Positions 10,343 through 23,189 are shown, counted from the stretch's first letter. The stretch: 64,000 nt of DNA from Fragum whitleyi (GCA_948146395.1 OX411543.1:26056026-26120025), one strand, 5' to 3'. Translations and numbers: made by a program. The notes: generated by a model from the sequence alone, not told the origin.

Positions 10343-12290
10343 TTCTTCAGTTTGCAATGCAGTAAATATGTTATTAAGTGTTATGCCAATGTTGCATTGT
10401 TACATCATTGTCTCCCAAAACTTACAGATGTCTCCAAATATATCAGACCCCAGGGATACTCTCAATTTGGCTCCATAACCCTTGTAGCTAGATTGTATGT
10501 GTGACCCTTATTTTACACTTAGAAATTTCTTCATTTTGACCCCTTGAAAAATGACCTCTTGAGAGAAATTTCTAAGGGTCAAAACTTTTTAAGATGCATC
10601 CAATATACTATCGAAAAATTAACATATCAATAGCTTACTTTATATTTTTTAAGAGAAAAGGTCTAATAAGAATCTAGGAAATTCATAATTATGATAAGCT
10701 CTTTCTTGTCTAAACTTTTTTAATCGTTTTGACCCCAGAATTTAATGTCTAAGGGATCAATGAATCACTAATTACAAACACTAGCACAAGCCCTGGTATC
10801 ATTCTATAAATATGTATGACAGTATGACCAGCTGCCACAATGAATTCATGAATAAAGTATCTGAGGGTCCTTTCAGAATTATGCAAATACCAGACATTCT
10901 TTTTCACTTTATGTAATAGAAGATCAATGAAAGCAATTACAACAAGACTAAAGGTTTGTCAGTTTTTCCCTAGATGATAGGAACGGAAATTTAGTCATTG
11001 ATCCTAGGCAACAGGTTTTACCAAAAACCAATTAAATTCTCAAGCAATCACACATTGACCATGTTAAAATAAATCATATACAATTAAGCTTTCATTTTGA
11101 ATCTATTGGCTATGAAAGAACATGAGCATCTGTGACCTTGGCCTTAAAGCTATCTAAACATTTCTTTCAAATAGCAAATTTTATCATGATAGAGAACAAT
11201 TGACTAGATTTTTTTTAAAATCCTTCCATAAATGCAGAAGTAATTGTCCAGACAAAATCTGAAGGACTTGCAGAGGGACGAGCAGATTGATGAACTAACG
11301 CACCCACATCCAGGCGTCATTGTGACAAATATGTCTCAGGTACCATGAGCAGGCTTCACTAAAAATAATATTGGCATCCATAATCAATATAATCAATAAC
11401 TATGGGAAAAATGCTCAAAATAAGCTTAATTTTTACTGTAACCTGTGACCTTGAACTTAAAGCTACCTGGAAATTATTTTACAAAGTAACCTACATATAT
11501 CATTGAGAACAATTGCACCCATTTTTATTAACCATTTTAAAATATAATCTAAATCAGAGACGATTTGCTTTCGTAAAACTTATTTGCCTTAATATTAGAT
11601 ATTGATCTGTGACCTTGAAATTTAAGCTTACATCCATAAGTTAGAAGAAATGCTACAGACAAGCCTGAAGGGAATAAAGACAGATGGGTAAGCAAAAATA
11701 AAATCCCTTCTACTTTTCAGTGGGGAAAAATAAAATCATTTTGTAAGCATGTTTTCCCGTACTCATAAACACTATGTAGAGCAATAATGTTGAAGTACTT
11801 CCTACCACAAAATGAGTTGTGATATATCATAGTCCAACAATGTTAAATCAATCTGAACAAACAAATTTGTCATAAAGTCAAGTTTTGATTTCTATGTATG
11901 TAGCAGAATACTGCCACCAGTGTTGGTGTCAATCCCTGATCTGGAGATCTGGGTACATTTTCCACATTATTCTATTTCTTGACAACATTGCACCAAATGA
12001 TGACAATAATTGAACCTAGTGCTTTGAGAACTGATATCCTTGGCATGGGTGTGACCTTATTTCTACAGCTTTAACCTTAAGTATACAAAAACTTTCAAGT
12101 CTGGTCCAATTTTAAAGAAGTTGCAGTCAACCTGTATTAGACCACTCAAATGAGTAACCACAGCATTGGGTTTCATTTGGAAATAAATATTTTAGAATCC
12201 TAACCCAATTCTATCTACTCCTATGAATCAAAGGTCTAGTTAAGATAAATCCACTTTAATAGTAATACTGCATTATCAGTCAATGCAATT
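10343..12290. repeat. diffuse old repeat, GTGACCTTG-containing
   Basis: Scattered degenerate units with CTGTGACCTTGAACTTAAAGCTA (~11132, ~11443, ~11608, ~12052), 160-430 bp apart, probably decayed tandem-array DNA like 49550-49935. No supported coding sequence. Confidence 0.4.
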
Positions 12291-12354
12291 TTATGTTGTG
12301 GGTACTCATTTAAATCCTCCCATCGGGTCAATTTCAACAGGTACCCACAACATG
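12291..12354. repeat. hairpin MITE, TTATGTTGTGGGTACTC family (copy 3)
   Basis: ATGTTGTGGGTACTCATTT and inverted GGTACCCACAACAT; relative of 3113-3187 and 7498-7573. Confidence 0.6.
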
Positions 12355-12740
12355 GGTCAGGGATGAGCAGTAAGGGATTTGATTCATCAACACTTCCTTT
12401 TATCTTGATTCTCAATCTTTGAGGTAACGGAAATCTTACTTACCTAGCAAGATAACAAACTTTCTGAAGTCCTCAGACACAAATTTGACAAAGAATCATC
12501 CATTTTAAAAGATGGTAGGTAACACGTATTTTAATATCCCATGTTGACATTCCTCACATTGTAAGCTTATGTCACAAACAGACACAATAATATGTCTAAC
12601 TTCATGGTCACGGCTGTTGATAATGTTTTGTTACTATAAATAGATCCAAATGTTGATGAGGATGGGTTTTTTTTCCACCTTTCTCTGTTTACTTCTCTAC
12701 TGATGAGGTTTCTGAAATGTACAAGATTTTTTGTAATTAA

Positions 12741-12978
12741 CCCTTGTCATGCTGAACCCGGAATATTACTGCCTTGGCAGGAGCTATAGACAAACATCAG
12801 CCTGCACATACGTGCAGTCTAATCTTTGTCTACACCAACTGTTTCTCATTTTCAAACCAGAATTATCAATAGATTTAGTTTTTCAAATAAAAATTGACCT
12901 ACAGGTGATACTTTCAGTGCTTTTCGCCCTTGATTTTGATGGAAATTTTTAGCCAAAATTTATTCAGCATGACAAGGG
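12741..12978. mobile_element. 238-bp TTAA MITE (copy 2)
   Basis: TTAA at 12737-12740 and 12979-12982. Opposite orientation to 8246-8483 and exactly the same length. Confidence 0.88.
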
Positions 12979-12982
12979 TTAA

Positions 12983-14363
12983 CTTGACAGGTTACAGCTC
13001 TAGGTTATCTAAAGGCTAATACGAAATTTTAGACTATCCAAATTTAGCAATGTTGCAGATGACAATGAAATGTTGGAGCAATTCAAATGAAACCAACCTT
13101 TAAGTGCTGCTGTAAACATTGCGGGTAAAGAAGGACTTCCTTCCTTTTACACAATATTTTTTATTTATCAAAGTACAAAATCACAGGGTCACAAACTCAA
13201 AGAATTTCAGATGAAATGGTAATGACTTAAGTGAGAGAGAGATCGTTTGATCACAATTCTAGAGAGATAATATATCACATTTTTAGAGAGATGTATGGCA
13301 AGTCTAGAGAGAGATGACAATTTCATCGGCTATGGCTTGCATCAACAATTGAACTACCATTACATATTTCAAATACAATTTCTGAAAAAAAAGCATAGGA
13401 CTGGATCACACAAATATTAGTTGCATTTCATAGCAATTGTTCATGATGTGTACTCAAACTCCATATTTTCGCGGCAATCAAATTTCTGCGCAATGCTTAC
13501 TCTCTTTGCCATGATTTGATGCACATTTTGTCAACAAACTCTGAACATATCTACCAAATAAAGAAGATTAACAACGTCTTGAAATTTTTATTTGAAATAA
13601 ATAAAAAATATCAAAGCATTCAAAATCGACATTATGTTCCATCAGATAGCCACCCTCTTTCCAAATAACCTCCATTTTCTTGTTTTAAAATTGTAAAAAC
13701 AATGCAACTTTGATTGATACATGGCGCATAGTCACCAAGGAATGTAAAAGAAGCAAAAATCAATGCTCGGACCTTATTTAATTCTTTCAAGATATATTTT
13801 GTCAACTACCGTAGAAATATGACGTCCTGACTAAATATGATGCTCATGACGATGGTCAATATCCTGTTCCAGAAGCATTTTCAGCTAATATTTTTCTAGC
13901 AAGACCCCTAAAATTTTGCTGATTCACAGTTAAAGAACCATGCTTGTAATGCATAGTATTTTTGTTCTAGTTTGTACCGTGAAAATACGAAGAGCCATGG
14001 TATGTCTTAAAAGTTTGAATCATTGAAAAAATTGCTTCATTCATTTTTTGTCTATCCAATAGTTAACAGACAAGGGTAGAAAAATAGTTTTTGCATCACC
14101 TATGTTAAAGGGTTGTTCAAGGCTAGCAGATGAACATCATGATTGTATTGACATTTCAAATTATACAGAGCAATGATCCTTTAAATGTCTGATGACAGAT
14201 TCCTGTCTAATCAGACATTTTCTCAGACAAATGCCAGACTGCAGATTTCAAGAAATCTTCAAATTCAAGGCAAAGACCCAGAGTTGGTGAAATTTAAATT
14301 GTTTACAAATTTATTGAAATCACAAGAAGACAAACAGACACTTTGTTTAGCCTTTAATAAAAA
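12983..14363. other. no gene seen
   Basis: AT-rich; an AGAGAGAT-containing stretch at 13231-13310. The open frame at 14185-14382 has no family resemblance. Confidence 0.45.
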
Positions 14364-14595
14364 TCCCTGTCATGCTCCATGAAAATCTTGGCAAGGTAAA
14401 ATCAAAGTGCTGAAAGCACATGATGTACTAACTGTATGTCAGTTTATTTTTTCAAAGAAATTTTTTTATCACCTTTCTGGCTATAAAATAGAAAATCAGG
14501 TGATATAGACTAAGATCAGACTGCACAAAAGTGCAGTCTGGTCATTGTCTATACCTCCAGCCATAGCAGGTATATTCAAGGTTCAGTATAACAAG
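14364..14595. mobile_element. degenerate copy of the 238-bp TTAA MITE
   Basis: CCCTGTCATGCTCCATGAA at the left, GGTTCAGTATAACAAG at the right, central hairpin CAGACTGCACAAAAGTGCAG. TTAA flanks lost. Confidence 0.65.
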
Positions 14596-14789
14596 ATTCA
14601 AGCTTTTCCAAATCTGAAATCTGCAACAATATTTCACTAGAAAGGGGTGTTAAGTAATGAAAAGCGAAACATATGAGTCATACAACACTGCTTTCCATTA
14701 AGATTAATGATCAACTATTACAACATACTTGTAATGTAACCGAAACCCTTCATAAAACTCTCTTCTGTTCATCGAAACATGTTTTTTGA

Positions 14790-14900
14790 ATGAGATTTTA
14801 TGCCCCTTTTAATAATCTTTAATTTGTATCAAATCATCAGGAGCACCTCGTTATGGATTCCTGGTATTTCAGCCATTACAAATCAAATCAAATCAAATCA
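14790..14900 (-). mobile_element. SINE fragment plus AAATC microsatellite
   Basis: GGATTCCTGGTATTTCAGCC matches the 3' half of the SINE seen at 17362-17608. Adjoining (AAATC)4 at 14879-14899. Confidence 0.45.
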
Positions 14901-15284
14901 GATCAATTTTAATTGGTATAAGAGTCCAGTCACAGGACTGTCACCATTGACATACATTTTGATGGTAACAACAAGTACACACAGACAAATTCATTTAACA
15001 TAATAGGTACACTATCCAATGATTTATGACATCCAGCAAATTTTCATAGTTAATTCATAATAATGATAAAAGCTATTATGGCAGTATAGGTGTATTTTCA
15101 AAACTGGGCTCTGACCTAGGCGTTTTGTCCATTACCAAAGGTCTACGAGTAAACCTTAAGATCTAAGACAAGCACTAAGATTCATTTGAAAGGTGATTTG
15201 TATCTATGTTATGTCTGTTTTATCTATTTTGAAAGAATAGCAGGAAATTTTACCGTTACATGTAGATTTCACATCTCACTGCTC
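14901..15284. other. no feature seen
   Basis: Unremarkable AT-rich DNA. Confidence 0.4.
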
Positions 15285-15485
15285 GAAAACTACCTATATT
15301 GCTTTCATTGACACCCTTCAACCTTGAGGCTATGTCATTACATCCTCTCCTACCCTCCAGCTGCTTTCCCACATAGGTCTATGATAATCAATCCATTGGT
15401 AGGAGATAAATACATATAGGTGGAAAGGATGAGTGTCGCCACCGAGGATCAAACCCTTAAGAATGGCAGTCCAATATGCTACCAA
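15285..15485 (-). mobile_element. tRNA-derived SINE, degenerate
   Basis: Shares CACATAGGTCTATGATAATCA and the tRNA-like head remnant (GAGGATCAAACCC, B-box complement) with 17362-17608. Confidence 0.6.
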
Positions 15486-16002
15486 AGAAACATTTTTAGT
15501 TTCATTCAGATGTTACTATTCCATTATGAGGATAGATTGTCCAAATTTTGCTTCATTTCATATAAATACATTCATACAGTATTACAAGTCAACTAAAATT
15601 GAGTTGAGTGGCAACATTGGAAGATTATTGAAATATAATCAACTCGGTTCTGAAAATTTCATTCAATTTTTCATGCAACAAATATTTGTAACTCATGTGT
15701 ATTTCTTTTTTCATATATATACATATGTAAATTATTAAAATGAAACATTTATGTATTTTAAGATGGACATAAGAGTCAACAACAAGCAAATTCCTTCATG
15801 TAATTACTTTCCTGCCCCTTTGATGAAGGATTAACAGGGTATAATATTTATGAAAGGATATGCCTATTAATTGAATATGATGTGATATTAAATAATTATG
15901 ACATATTGAAATAAATGGAAAATTACTTGTAAACAGTTGATTTCTAAACTTATTAATTTTCAATGACAGCCTTGAAAACAAAAACACAGTCAAGTTTAAA
16001 GG
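15486..16002. other. no feature seen
   Basis: AT-rich. The 101-codon open frame at 15433-15738 starts inside the SINE and has no recognisable motif. Confidence 0.4.
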
Positions 16003-16006
16003 TTAA

Positions 16007-16227
16007 CCCTTTCCCGTTTTACACAATTTTGGACCTGTCCAAATTCAAAGGATTTGCAGACGAAAATTAAAAGTGGATTTAAATTGAAAAATAATCATTC
16101 TGTAGGGTAGAAAATAGTGTGGAAAAAGAAGAAATTGCTTGTCAGAAGCAATTTCTTCTTTTTTCACAATGTTTTCTAAATCATAAAATCATAGACATGT
16201 AAAAAGCAGGGATTAAACAGCAAAGGG
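16007..16227. mobile_element. TTAA MITE, CCCTTTCC..AGCAAAGGG family (copy 1)
   Basis: TTAA at 16003-16006 and 16228-16231. Contains TTTGGACCTGTCCAAA and a long hairpin, GAAGAAATTGCTTG / CAGAAGCAATTTCTTC. Other copies 30515-30740, 35754-35972, 42223-42442. Confidence 0.85.
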
Positions 16228-16469
16228 TTAATCAATCCAACAAACTATACTAAACGGTAAACCATCATCACAGAAATCCATATTTCACAGATAATCCAGC
16301 TATGAATAATGTGACAATCCTAGATATACCTGCCAGGCCAAAAACTGCAGTATTTGTAAATTTTTAAAAATAACAAATACCAGCAACCTACACTTTTTCT
16401 GCCCTTCACACTGGTTAACTGAATGTTTACAACTGTTTTTTTTATGTATTTTCCAAACATTAATTTGTT

Positions 16470-16715
16470 TCAATGGGGTTTAACACCACTTTAAATAATT
16501 TTTCATTCATAACATGCAGGCTGGATCACCTATCAATGAACTCCTGCTATTTCAAGCACCACTGCTACCATTATACCCTTTCCTAGCCTCCAGCTACAAT
16601 GCCACTTAATAAAGAATTTATATTATCTCATTAGTAGAAGAAATTTGTCAGAAAGGATTTGTGTTGCCATTAGTGATCAAATCCATGACAATTCCTAAAA
16701 TATCATTTGCTCAAC
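16470..16715 (-). mobile_element. tRNA-derived SINE, degenerate
   Basis: Tail complement GGGTTTAACACCACTTTAAA at the left, body CTTTCCTAGCCTCCAGCTAC, head remnant GTGATCAAATCC at the right. Minus orientation. Confidence 0.6.
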
Positions 16716-16929
16716 ATTAAGATTAAGATCAGTCTGTGCATCTGCAAGGTCTGATGGCTGTCAATCAAGCCCACATGAAATTGTTTGAAATGTGGGAAGG
16801 CTCTTTTGCGTTGAATACAGAGGTGTGGACATAAGAATTTTCTTCACTAGTCCTTGAGCAAGCTAAAGACTGTTTTCAACTTATCCAGAATCAAAATGAA
16901 CTTGTCACTAAAAAGAGTACTGGTATTAA

Positions 16930-17164
16930 CCCTTGTCATGCTGAACCCAGAATATTCCTGCTTTGGCAGGAGCTATAGACAATCATCAGACTGCACATAT
17001 GTGCAGTCTAATGTCAGCACCACCTGTTTCTCACTTTACAACCAGAATTGTCAATAGATTTAGTTTTTCAAATAAAAATTGACCTACAGTTGGTACTTTC
17101 AGTGCATTTTGCCCTTTTATTTTGATGAAAATTTTTAGCCAAAATTTATTCAGCTTGACAAGGG
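16930..17164. mobile_element. 238-bp-family TTAA MITE (copy 3, 235 bp)
   Basis: TTAA at 16926-16929; right flank mutated to TCAA. Ends CCCTTGTCATGCTGAACC / TTCAGCTTGACAAGGG. Same orientation as copy 2. Confidence 0.85.
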
Positions 17165-17361
17165 TCAATAAATTTGGTGACACCCAGCATTTTCTTCAAT
17201 AAAAACAATGTTTTCGACCCTTTGATAAAAAATATTAGATTAATTAATCTCTTAGATCTACCATTTCATGGACAAGTGGCCTAGAAAAACGTTCTTGTTT
17301 GCAGGGAAGAAAGCCCATGTTAGATAAGTTGGGCATGAGAATAACACACCCATGTGTTGGA

Positions 17362-17608
17362 CATCAGCCTTTTGTTTTAAATGAGATTTTACACCACTTT
17401 CAACAATGGATTCCTGTTATTTCTCAAACCAGTACTTAGTAGCGTTACATCCTTTCCTAGCCTCCAGTTACTATCCCACATAGGTCTACAATTATCAACA
17501 CATAGGTTGGAGACAAATAGACAGAAATAAAGAGTGCCACTGTCAGGGATCAAACCCAGGACCTCTAGATTGACAGTCTGACGCACTACCAACTGCGCTA
17601 TGACAATG
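17362..17608 (-). mobile_element. tRNA-derived SINE, best-preserved copy
   Basis: Minus strand: A-box-like TAGCGCAGTTGGTAGTGCG at about 17600-17582, B-box GGTTTGATCCC at 17556-17546, then a body (CCTATGTGGGATAGTAACTG) and the tail GTTGAAAGTGGTGTAAAATC. The pol III boxes are internal; the body and tail match 49290-49506. It is a SINE, not a tRNA gene: the acceptor stem does not close. Confidence 0.8.
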
Positions 17609-17929
17609 GCTGTTGAACATCAGCAAGAGGGAGGTATAACCTGCTGTTTGTGAGCTGGTAGGGTAACAGTTTGTTTCACTTAAAGTTGAGATTATATAGA
17701 TACCCAGATCAGGAATAAACAAAAGAATTTAAGCATGGGAGCATGTCTCAGTTTAGAATCATTCCTGAGAAATTTGGTTGAATTAGAAGATGTTTAATTG
17801 AAAAGATTACACTCAGACAGACAAATATGTGCACACTGAAATGGGCATTAAATAAAAGCTCCGTTGCAATATTTCCCATGGTTCCAAGGAGCATTTATTA
17901 TCAGGAAAAACACAGTATCAAGGAATTCT
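17609..17929. other. no feature seen
   Basis: Unremarkable AT-rich DNA. Confidence 0.4.
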
Positions 17930-18400
17930 GTTAAATATCTTAAAGAGCCACATGCTCTAAATGTAACCCCATTTCCTTCATGGGACGTCAAAATTGACCA
18001 TCGTTTGTAATACTTTCAGAAAATTTCAAAGCCTGTAATAAGCCCCCATTCCGACCAAATTGATGCAATAATGATTTCAACAGAGAGAAAATGAAATTTT
18101 GCCAACCAAATGTTAAGCTTTATAACTAATTCAATACTTAAATTAATGATTAGCTTAAAGTTTTCCTTTGATATTCCAAGTGTAATGTACCCTAGATTAT
18201 TCAAAATGCATGTATTCAATATAGATTTATAATCATGAAGACGTGGGAGAATGGCTAAAAATGCAGTAGCATTTTTGGCCATTTTCCATGTCTTAACAAC
18301 TGTAACCTCTAATAAACCCCCACCTTCTTCTAGTAGAAGCAAGATGATTCTAATAAACCCCAGGGGTTCTATTAGAGCTTATAGGGTATTTTGTGGCAAT
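17930..18400. repeat. dispersed ~470-bp repeat (copy A)
   Basis: Shares ordered blocks with 20210-20700: ATGCTCTAAA.T(A)ACC, GTACCCTAG.TTATTCAAAA, ATGATTCTAATAAA and TAGAGCTTATAGGGTAT. No terminal repeats recognised. Confidence 0.55.
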
Positions 18401-18759
18401 TTAGTGACAATTTTCTGGGAACAATCCATCTGTTACTGACAAATGACTGTACATGTATATGAAGTTGAAGGGCATTTGTCTCATTATTGATCTGGTGTAG
18501 AACAGCATTTTATTGTTTAGTTATGATATGGTGTAATTTTTTAGCTGAATACATGCCATGATGGTAATTAATCCCTTTTTTTTTTAGTGTATGATACACA
18601 AAATTTTATTCCCTGCCTTCAGGATGCACAAGCAATTGCAAACATTTGGAAATTGTACCTGCTTTGAGTGCGAGTGCTCTTGCTACGCAAAGTAAAATTT
18701 TCCAAAAGTTTTGTGAATGTTTTCATTGTAACGCTAGGGTAGGTAACACCATGACTATA

Positions 18760-18915
18760 TTAGCCTTTTTGGATGTTCAAGTTCTAAGTTCAAGAACTGG
18801 TTCAAGAACTAGTTCTTGAAGTTCAAGATCTTTTTAATTAATCAATTCTAGAACTAGGAGTTCTTGAACTGCCATTAAACATAGAACCTTCAAAAATCAG
18901 TTCTTGAACTTTTTC
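18760..18915. repeat. cluster of TTCAAGAACT / AGTTCTTGAA inverted repeats
   Basis: At least seven copies of TTCAAGAAC or its complement within ~150 bp, forming alternative hairpins. Confidence 0.6.
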
Positions 18916-18947
18916 TCACAGGTGTATGCTTATAAAAGTTCATTTCA

Positions 18948-19020
18948 AGGGGTCAGTACAACACTATTGAAGAGTCTATATCTTTATAGGCACTTACAAT
19001 AGTGTTGTACTGACCCCTCA
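18948..19020. repeat. hairpin with ~22-bp perfect arms
   Basis: AGGGGTCAGTACAACACTAT at the left is exactly reversed at 18998-19020. Minimal foldback element. Confidence 0.75.
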
Positions 19021-19136
19021 ATTTACTTTTGTAATGCTGATGTGTTGAATGTTGCCATGATAATGAATATGGGTCAATTTTTCAATAATCATTTCAAACA
19101 AGCCAATCAAAATATCAAAAGGTCAGAAAATATTGT

Positions 19137-20190
19137 GAGAACGGACTAAATACCCCCCACAAGCCCTTTGTCAGAATGCAAGTGCTATTAGTGCATGATG
19201 TGTTTGTAACAAACAGTGAGGTCATATGCAGCATTTGCATGAAGTTTCATGATTCTAGGTCGCTTGGTTTTTAAGGTAAAGTCAAGAAATGAAAAATGAA
19301 CAAAAATTGACTGTGACCTTGACCTTTAGCCTATAAGACCCTAAAACAATAGGGCACTTCCTTGGATCATAATCAACATTTGAAATAAGTTTCATGCTTG
19401 TAGGTAACTTGGTTCTCAAGTTAGAGTCCGGAAACGAAAATAGAACAAAGGCTGACTGTGACCTTGACCTTTGACCTATGTAACCCAAAAAATAGGGCAC
19501 TTTCTTTGGTCATAAGGATCATTTGTATAAAGTTTTGAACAAAGGGTGACTGTGACCGTGACCTTGGACCTATGTAACCCCAAAACATTAGAGCACTTCC
19601 TTGGGTCATAAGGAACAGTTGTATAAAGACTCATGATTCTAGGCCACTTGGTTCTTGAGTTAGAGTCCAGAAATAAAAACTGAACAAAGGCTGACTGTGT
19701 CCTTGACCTTTGACCTATGTAACCCCCCAAAAATAGGGCACTTTGTTTGGTCATAAGGATCATTTGTATAAAGTTTTGAACAAAGGGTGACTATGACCTT
19801 GACCTTGGACCTATGTAACCCCAAAACATTAGAGCACTTCCTTGGGTCATAAGGAACAGTTGTATAAAGACTCATGATTCTAGGCCACTTGGTTCTTGAG
19901 TTAGAGTCCAAAAATAAAAATTGAACAAAGGCTGACTGTGTCCTTGACCTTTGACCTATGTGACTCCAAAACAATAGGACACTTCCTTGGGTTATGAGCA
20001 ACATTTATATAAAGTTTCATTATTGTAGGTCATTTGGTTCTTTGAGTTAGAGTCCGGAAACGAAAAGGTCTAAGGATGAAAGGACGCACAGAATGATGGA
20101 TGGACGGATGGATGGACAGATGGACAGACAGGCAAACATGGAGAAACCAATATACCCCCCTCTACTTTGTAGGTGGGGGGTATTATTAAC
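19137..20190 (-). mobile_element. tandem-array element, TACCCCCC family
   Basis: 5' end at the right (minus strand ATACCCCCCACCTACAAAGT, closing hairpin with AGAGGGGGGTAT), then GTCCATCC microsatellite (20095-20130), then alternating units carrying TGTGACCTTGACCTTTGACC (19312, 19457, 19552, 19694, 19790, 19938). Two ~235-bp higher-order units (19500-19735 and 19740-19970) are nearly identical. Open frames within follow the repeat and are not genes. Confidence 0.75.
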
Positions 20191-20209
20191 GTAAAAATTC
20201 AAATAGAAC

Positions 20210-20700
20210 CCATGCTCTAAAATAACCTCAGTCCCTCCCTGCATGTCAAAAATCACCTTTTTTTGCATGTTTTTTTTTGAAAACTTTTAAGGCTTCAATA
20301 AACCCTCACCAGATCAATTCCATTCTGATTTCAACAAAGGGACATTGCATTTTTGCTTGACCAAGGGTCAAAGCTTTCTTGATAGTTAAGTGATTAAATA
20401 AATGATTTGCTGTAAGTTATTTTCTTTTATTTTTTAGCCTTCTGTACCCTAGGTTATTCAAAAGTCAGTAACCCTACCCTTTCACTATGGTAAACAATAT
20501 TAATACATATTGTTTTTATTCATGTATCACCTTTGGTTTTGATTACTCTGCAGTTGTAGTGAACCTCCAGTATTTGTTGTTTCTGACCATTTTTGACTCT
20601 TAAACATTTGTAGCCTCTAATACCACAACACCTTTCAAATATAAATGTAATGATTCTAATAAAATCTCCTATTGTATAAGAGCTTTTACGGTATACAAAT
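20210..20700. repeat. dispersed ~470-bp repeat (copy B)
   Basis: Counterpart of 17930-18400 in the same orientation: CCATGCTCTAAAATAACC, GTACCCTAGGTTATTCAAAA, TGATTCTAATAAAATC, TATAAGAGCTTTTACGGTAT. Confidence 0.55.
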
Positions 20701-20929
20701 TGCATGTACATTACAATGATACAAGTTATCAACACCTACGCTAGATTTAAGAAAGTTCTACTTCATGCCCTTTCAAGTTTTGATGATATTATAATGTGTC
20801 ATTTAATATGCTATAACATGCCTCTATTCTATATCTCACCCAGCAAGCACATCGTGATATATGATGTTTAATTTACTGTCATAATGAGGGAATATCTGAT
20901 TAAATTATTGGTTCAGTAGTCTATAGGCA

Positions 20930-21180
20930 TGAAATGAGCAAACAACTCATGTCTCAGCAAACTATACTGTCCCAAAGAGGACTATCCCCCCACTCCCCCC
21001 TACAAGTGCTTGTCAAAATCGAAAGCCTTTTTCCATCAAAGGGCCATAACTCTGTCAAAAGTCAATGGATCGTAAATGAAATATCACTTGCTCATCTCTG
21101 CTTGAAACAGATCACATCTGTAAGCTTTGAATGAAATCCGCCAATTAGTTGCTGAGAAATTGAGCAGACACAAAAAAGCT
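20930..21180. repeat. degenerate repeat, CATCAAAGGGCCATAA family
   Basis: CTGTCCCAAAGAGGACTATC then CCATCAAAGGGCCATAACTC and CTCATCTCTGCTTGAAACAG; the last two blocks recur at 23080-23160 and inverted at 29885-29970. Confidence 0.5.
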
Positions 21181-21224
21181 ACTGAAAGACTGGCAGATGG
21201 ACATAGTTTTGGGGAGTATGAAAA

Positions 21225-21520
21225 TTCCCACTTTTAACAATTTTACCACTATACTGTGACAGCTGGAGTACCCAACAATGGATTCTTGAGGTATTAAATA
21301 AAGAAATTTCCTCACACCAGTTCTACCATCACATCCTGTCCTAGCTCTCAGCTGCCATGACATTTAGGTAAGTTATAGTGATTGTCTACTAATTGGTGGG
21401 AGAGTCAGACAAATGTCAGGAAGGATTTGTGCCAGAGTCCAGGATCAAACCCATGACCCGATGATTGAAGTCTTTGAAGATTGGGTTTTGATATGCTACC
21501 AACTGCAAAACAACTGTGGC
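21225..21520 (-). mobile_element. tRNA-derived SINE, degenerate
   Basis: Body TCCTGTCCTAGCTCTCAGCT and head complement CAGGATCAAACCCATGACCC with TGCTACCAACTGC (A-box side) at ~21494-21506. Confidence 0.6.
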
Positions 21521-21662
21521 TTGAAAACTTCAGACTGATCATTACCAGGAGGTTCAAACCGTGGACCTTTTTTGATATACCGTATTTCTCCTCATTAACA
21601 CTCCCGGGAGCTATACATAACATGGTCTGGGAGCTTTTGTTTAGTATGCATTTTCTGAATAA

Positions 21663-21982
21663 ACAAGAACTGTCGCAGAGAGGACTTATACCCCCCACAG
21701 GCGCTTTGTCAAAATGCAAGTGCTATTAGTGCAGGACGTGTTTGTAACAGATATTGAGGTCATATGCAGCATTTGCATGAAGTTTCATGATTGTAGGTCG
21801 CTCGGTTCTTGAATTAGAGTCAGGAAATGAAAATTGAACAAAAATTGACTGTGACCTTGACCTTTGACCTATATGACCCCAAAACATTAGGGCACTTCCT
21901 TGAGTCATATGCAACATTAGCAAAAAATTTCATGATTCCACGTCGCTTGGGTTTTGAGTTAGAGTCCGGAAACAAAAATTGA
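21663..21982 (-). mobile_element. 3' fragment of TACCCCCC-family tandem-array element
   Basis: 3' end on the minus strand reads CTGCGACAGTTCTTGTTT at 21663. Contains one TGACCTTGACCTTTGACC unit, then abuts the next element at 21983. Confidence 0.65.
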
Positions 21983-22760
21983 ACAAGAGGCCCAAGAGGG
22001 CCTGTAATGCTCCACTGGCTTTAACATCTTTAGACTTTCATTAAAAGAAGCTTTCTTTGAATGAAAACAACACTTTGAAATCTCTTAAGACCTTTTTAAG
22101 ATAATCAACAGGATATGGCCCACATTGCACCAAATGCTCAAGTTTCATTGATATTGGGCCATCGGTTCATCAGGTGATGTAGTTCAAAGATTTTAGGCGC
22201 AAAAAAATGGTCCCACCCTGCCATGCCAAAATTTATCGCCAATTAAAATTATGTGATCAAATTTTGGAAAGGGTCACCCAAAGAACATTATGGTAAAGCT
22301 CCAATGAAATCAGCCCAGTGGTTCAGGAGGAGAAATTGTTCAAAGATTTCGGGCTAAAAAAAGCCCTGCCCTACCACGTCAATATTTGGGGGCCAATCAA
22401 AATTTCTTGAACAACTTAAGAAGAGGGTAACCAAAGGAACATTCTGGTAAAGTTTCATTGAAATCGGCTTAATGGTTCAGGAGGAGATGTAGTTCAAAGA
22501 TTTTTGGCTCAAAATAAGCCCTGCCCTGCCAAGCCCATATTTTGGGGCCAATCAAAATTTAATGAACAACCTAAGAAGAGGGTCACCCAAGGAACATTCT
22601 GGAAAAGATTGGTTGAAATTGACCCAGTGGTTCAGGAGAAGATGTCGTTCAATGATTTTGGGCTCAAAATAAGCCCCGTCCTACCACGCCCTTATTTGGG
22701 GGCCAATCAATTTGTTTTGGGGAAATACACATCAAATCAGAGATGAAGTCTCAAGAAAAT
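21983..22760 (-). mobile_element. tandem-array element, GGGGCCAATCAAAATTT units
   Basis: 3' end on the left: hairpin GGCCCTCTTGGGCC then TCTTGTTC (minus strand). Units of ~130 bp with GGTTCAGGAGGAGATGTAGT and GAACATTCTGGTAAAG (near 22170, 22325, 22470, 22630). The matching 5' end is not clear. Confidence 0.65.
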
Positions 22761-22854
22761 CTTAAAATTTAGGCATTTGAAGTGGGTTTTCTCAGTTAAA
22801 AATGTAGGGGTGCTATTATTAGGGAGGGCACTATTTTTAGGGGAAATACAGTAT

Positions 22855-23185
22855 ATTTAAGATACAACATTTCCTCCCAGTAAAAGGGAAAGGATAGACA
22901 CCTAACAGTATGGGTTGTAATTAATGGCATTATCACAACAAAAATACTTTCAAGATAAAAGCTTTTCCTTTAAGGTAGCTAGAAAGTAATTTGTGCAACT
23001 ATGTCTTATCCCCTTACCATATGCCAAAATAATACACTGATTAAAATTTAACTAAAATTTGCCCTAAAGCAGACAAAAACCCATCAAAGGGCCATAAATT
23101 GATTCTGTCGAAATTTAAAAGACCGTAACCAAATAGGACAAGCACATCTCTGCTTGATGCTTATCATATCTTTGCAGTTTATCAT
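22855..23185. repeat. ~330-bp repeat, inverted with respect to 29880-30190
   Basis: Contains AACAGTATGGGTTGTAATTA, GATAAAAGCTTTTCCTTTAA and ATCAAAGGGCCATAA; all recur in reverse complement and reverse order at 29880-30190. Confidence 0.7.
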
Positions 23186-23189
23186 ATCT

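Noticed and set aside
17545..17608. Possible tRNA gene (A- and B-box match)
   Set aside because: No closing acceptor stem and it is fused to a SINE body and tail that recur elsewhere.
19282..20004. Several overlapping minus-strand frames with VLGLHRSKVKV repeats
   Set aside because: Translations of the TGACCTTGACC array.
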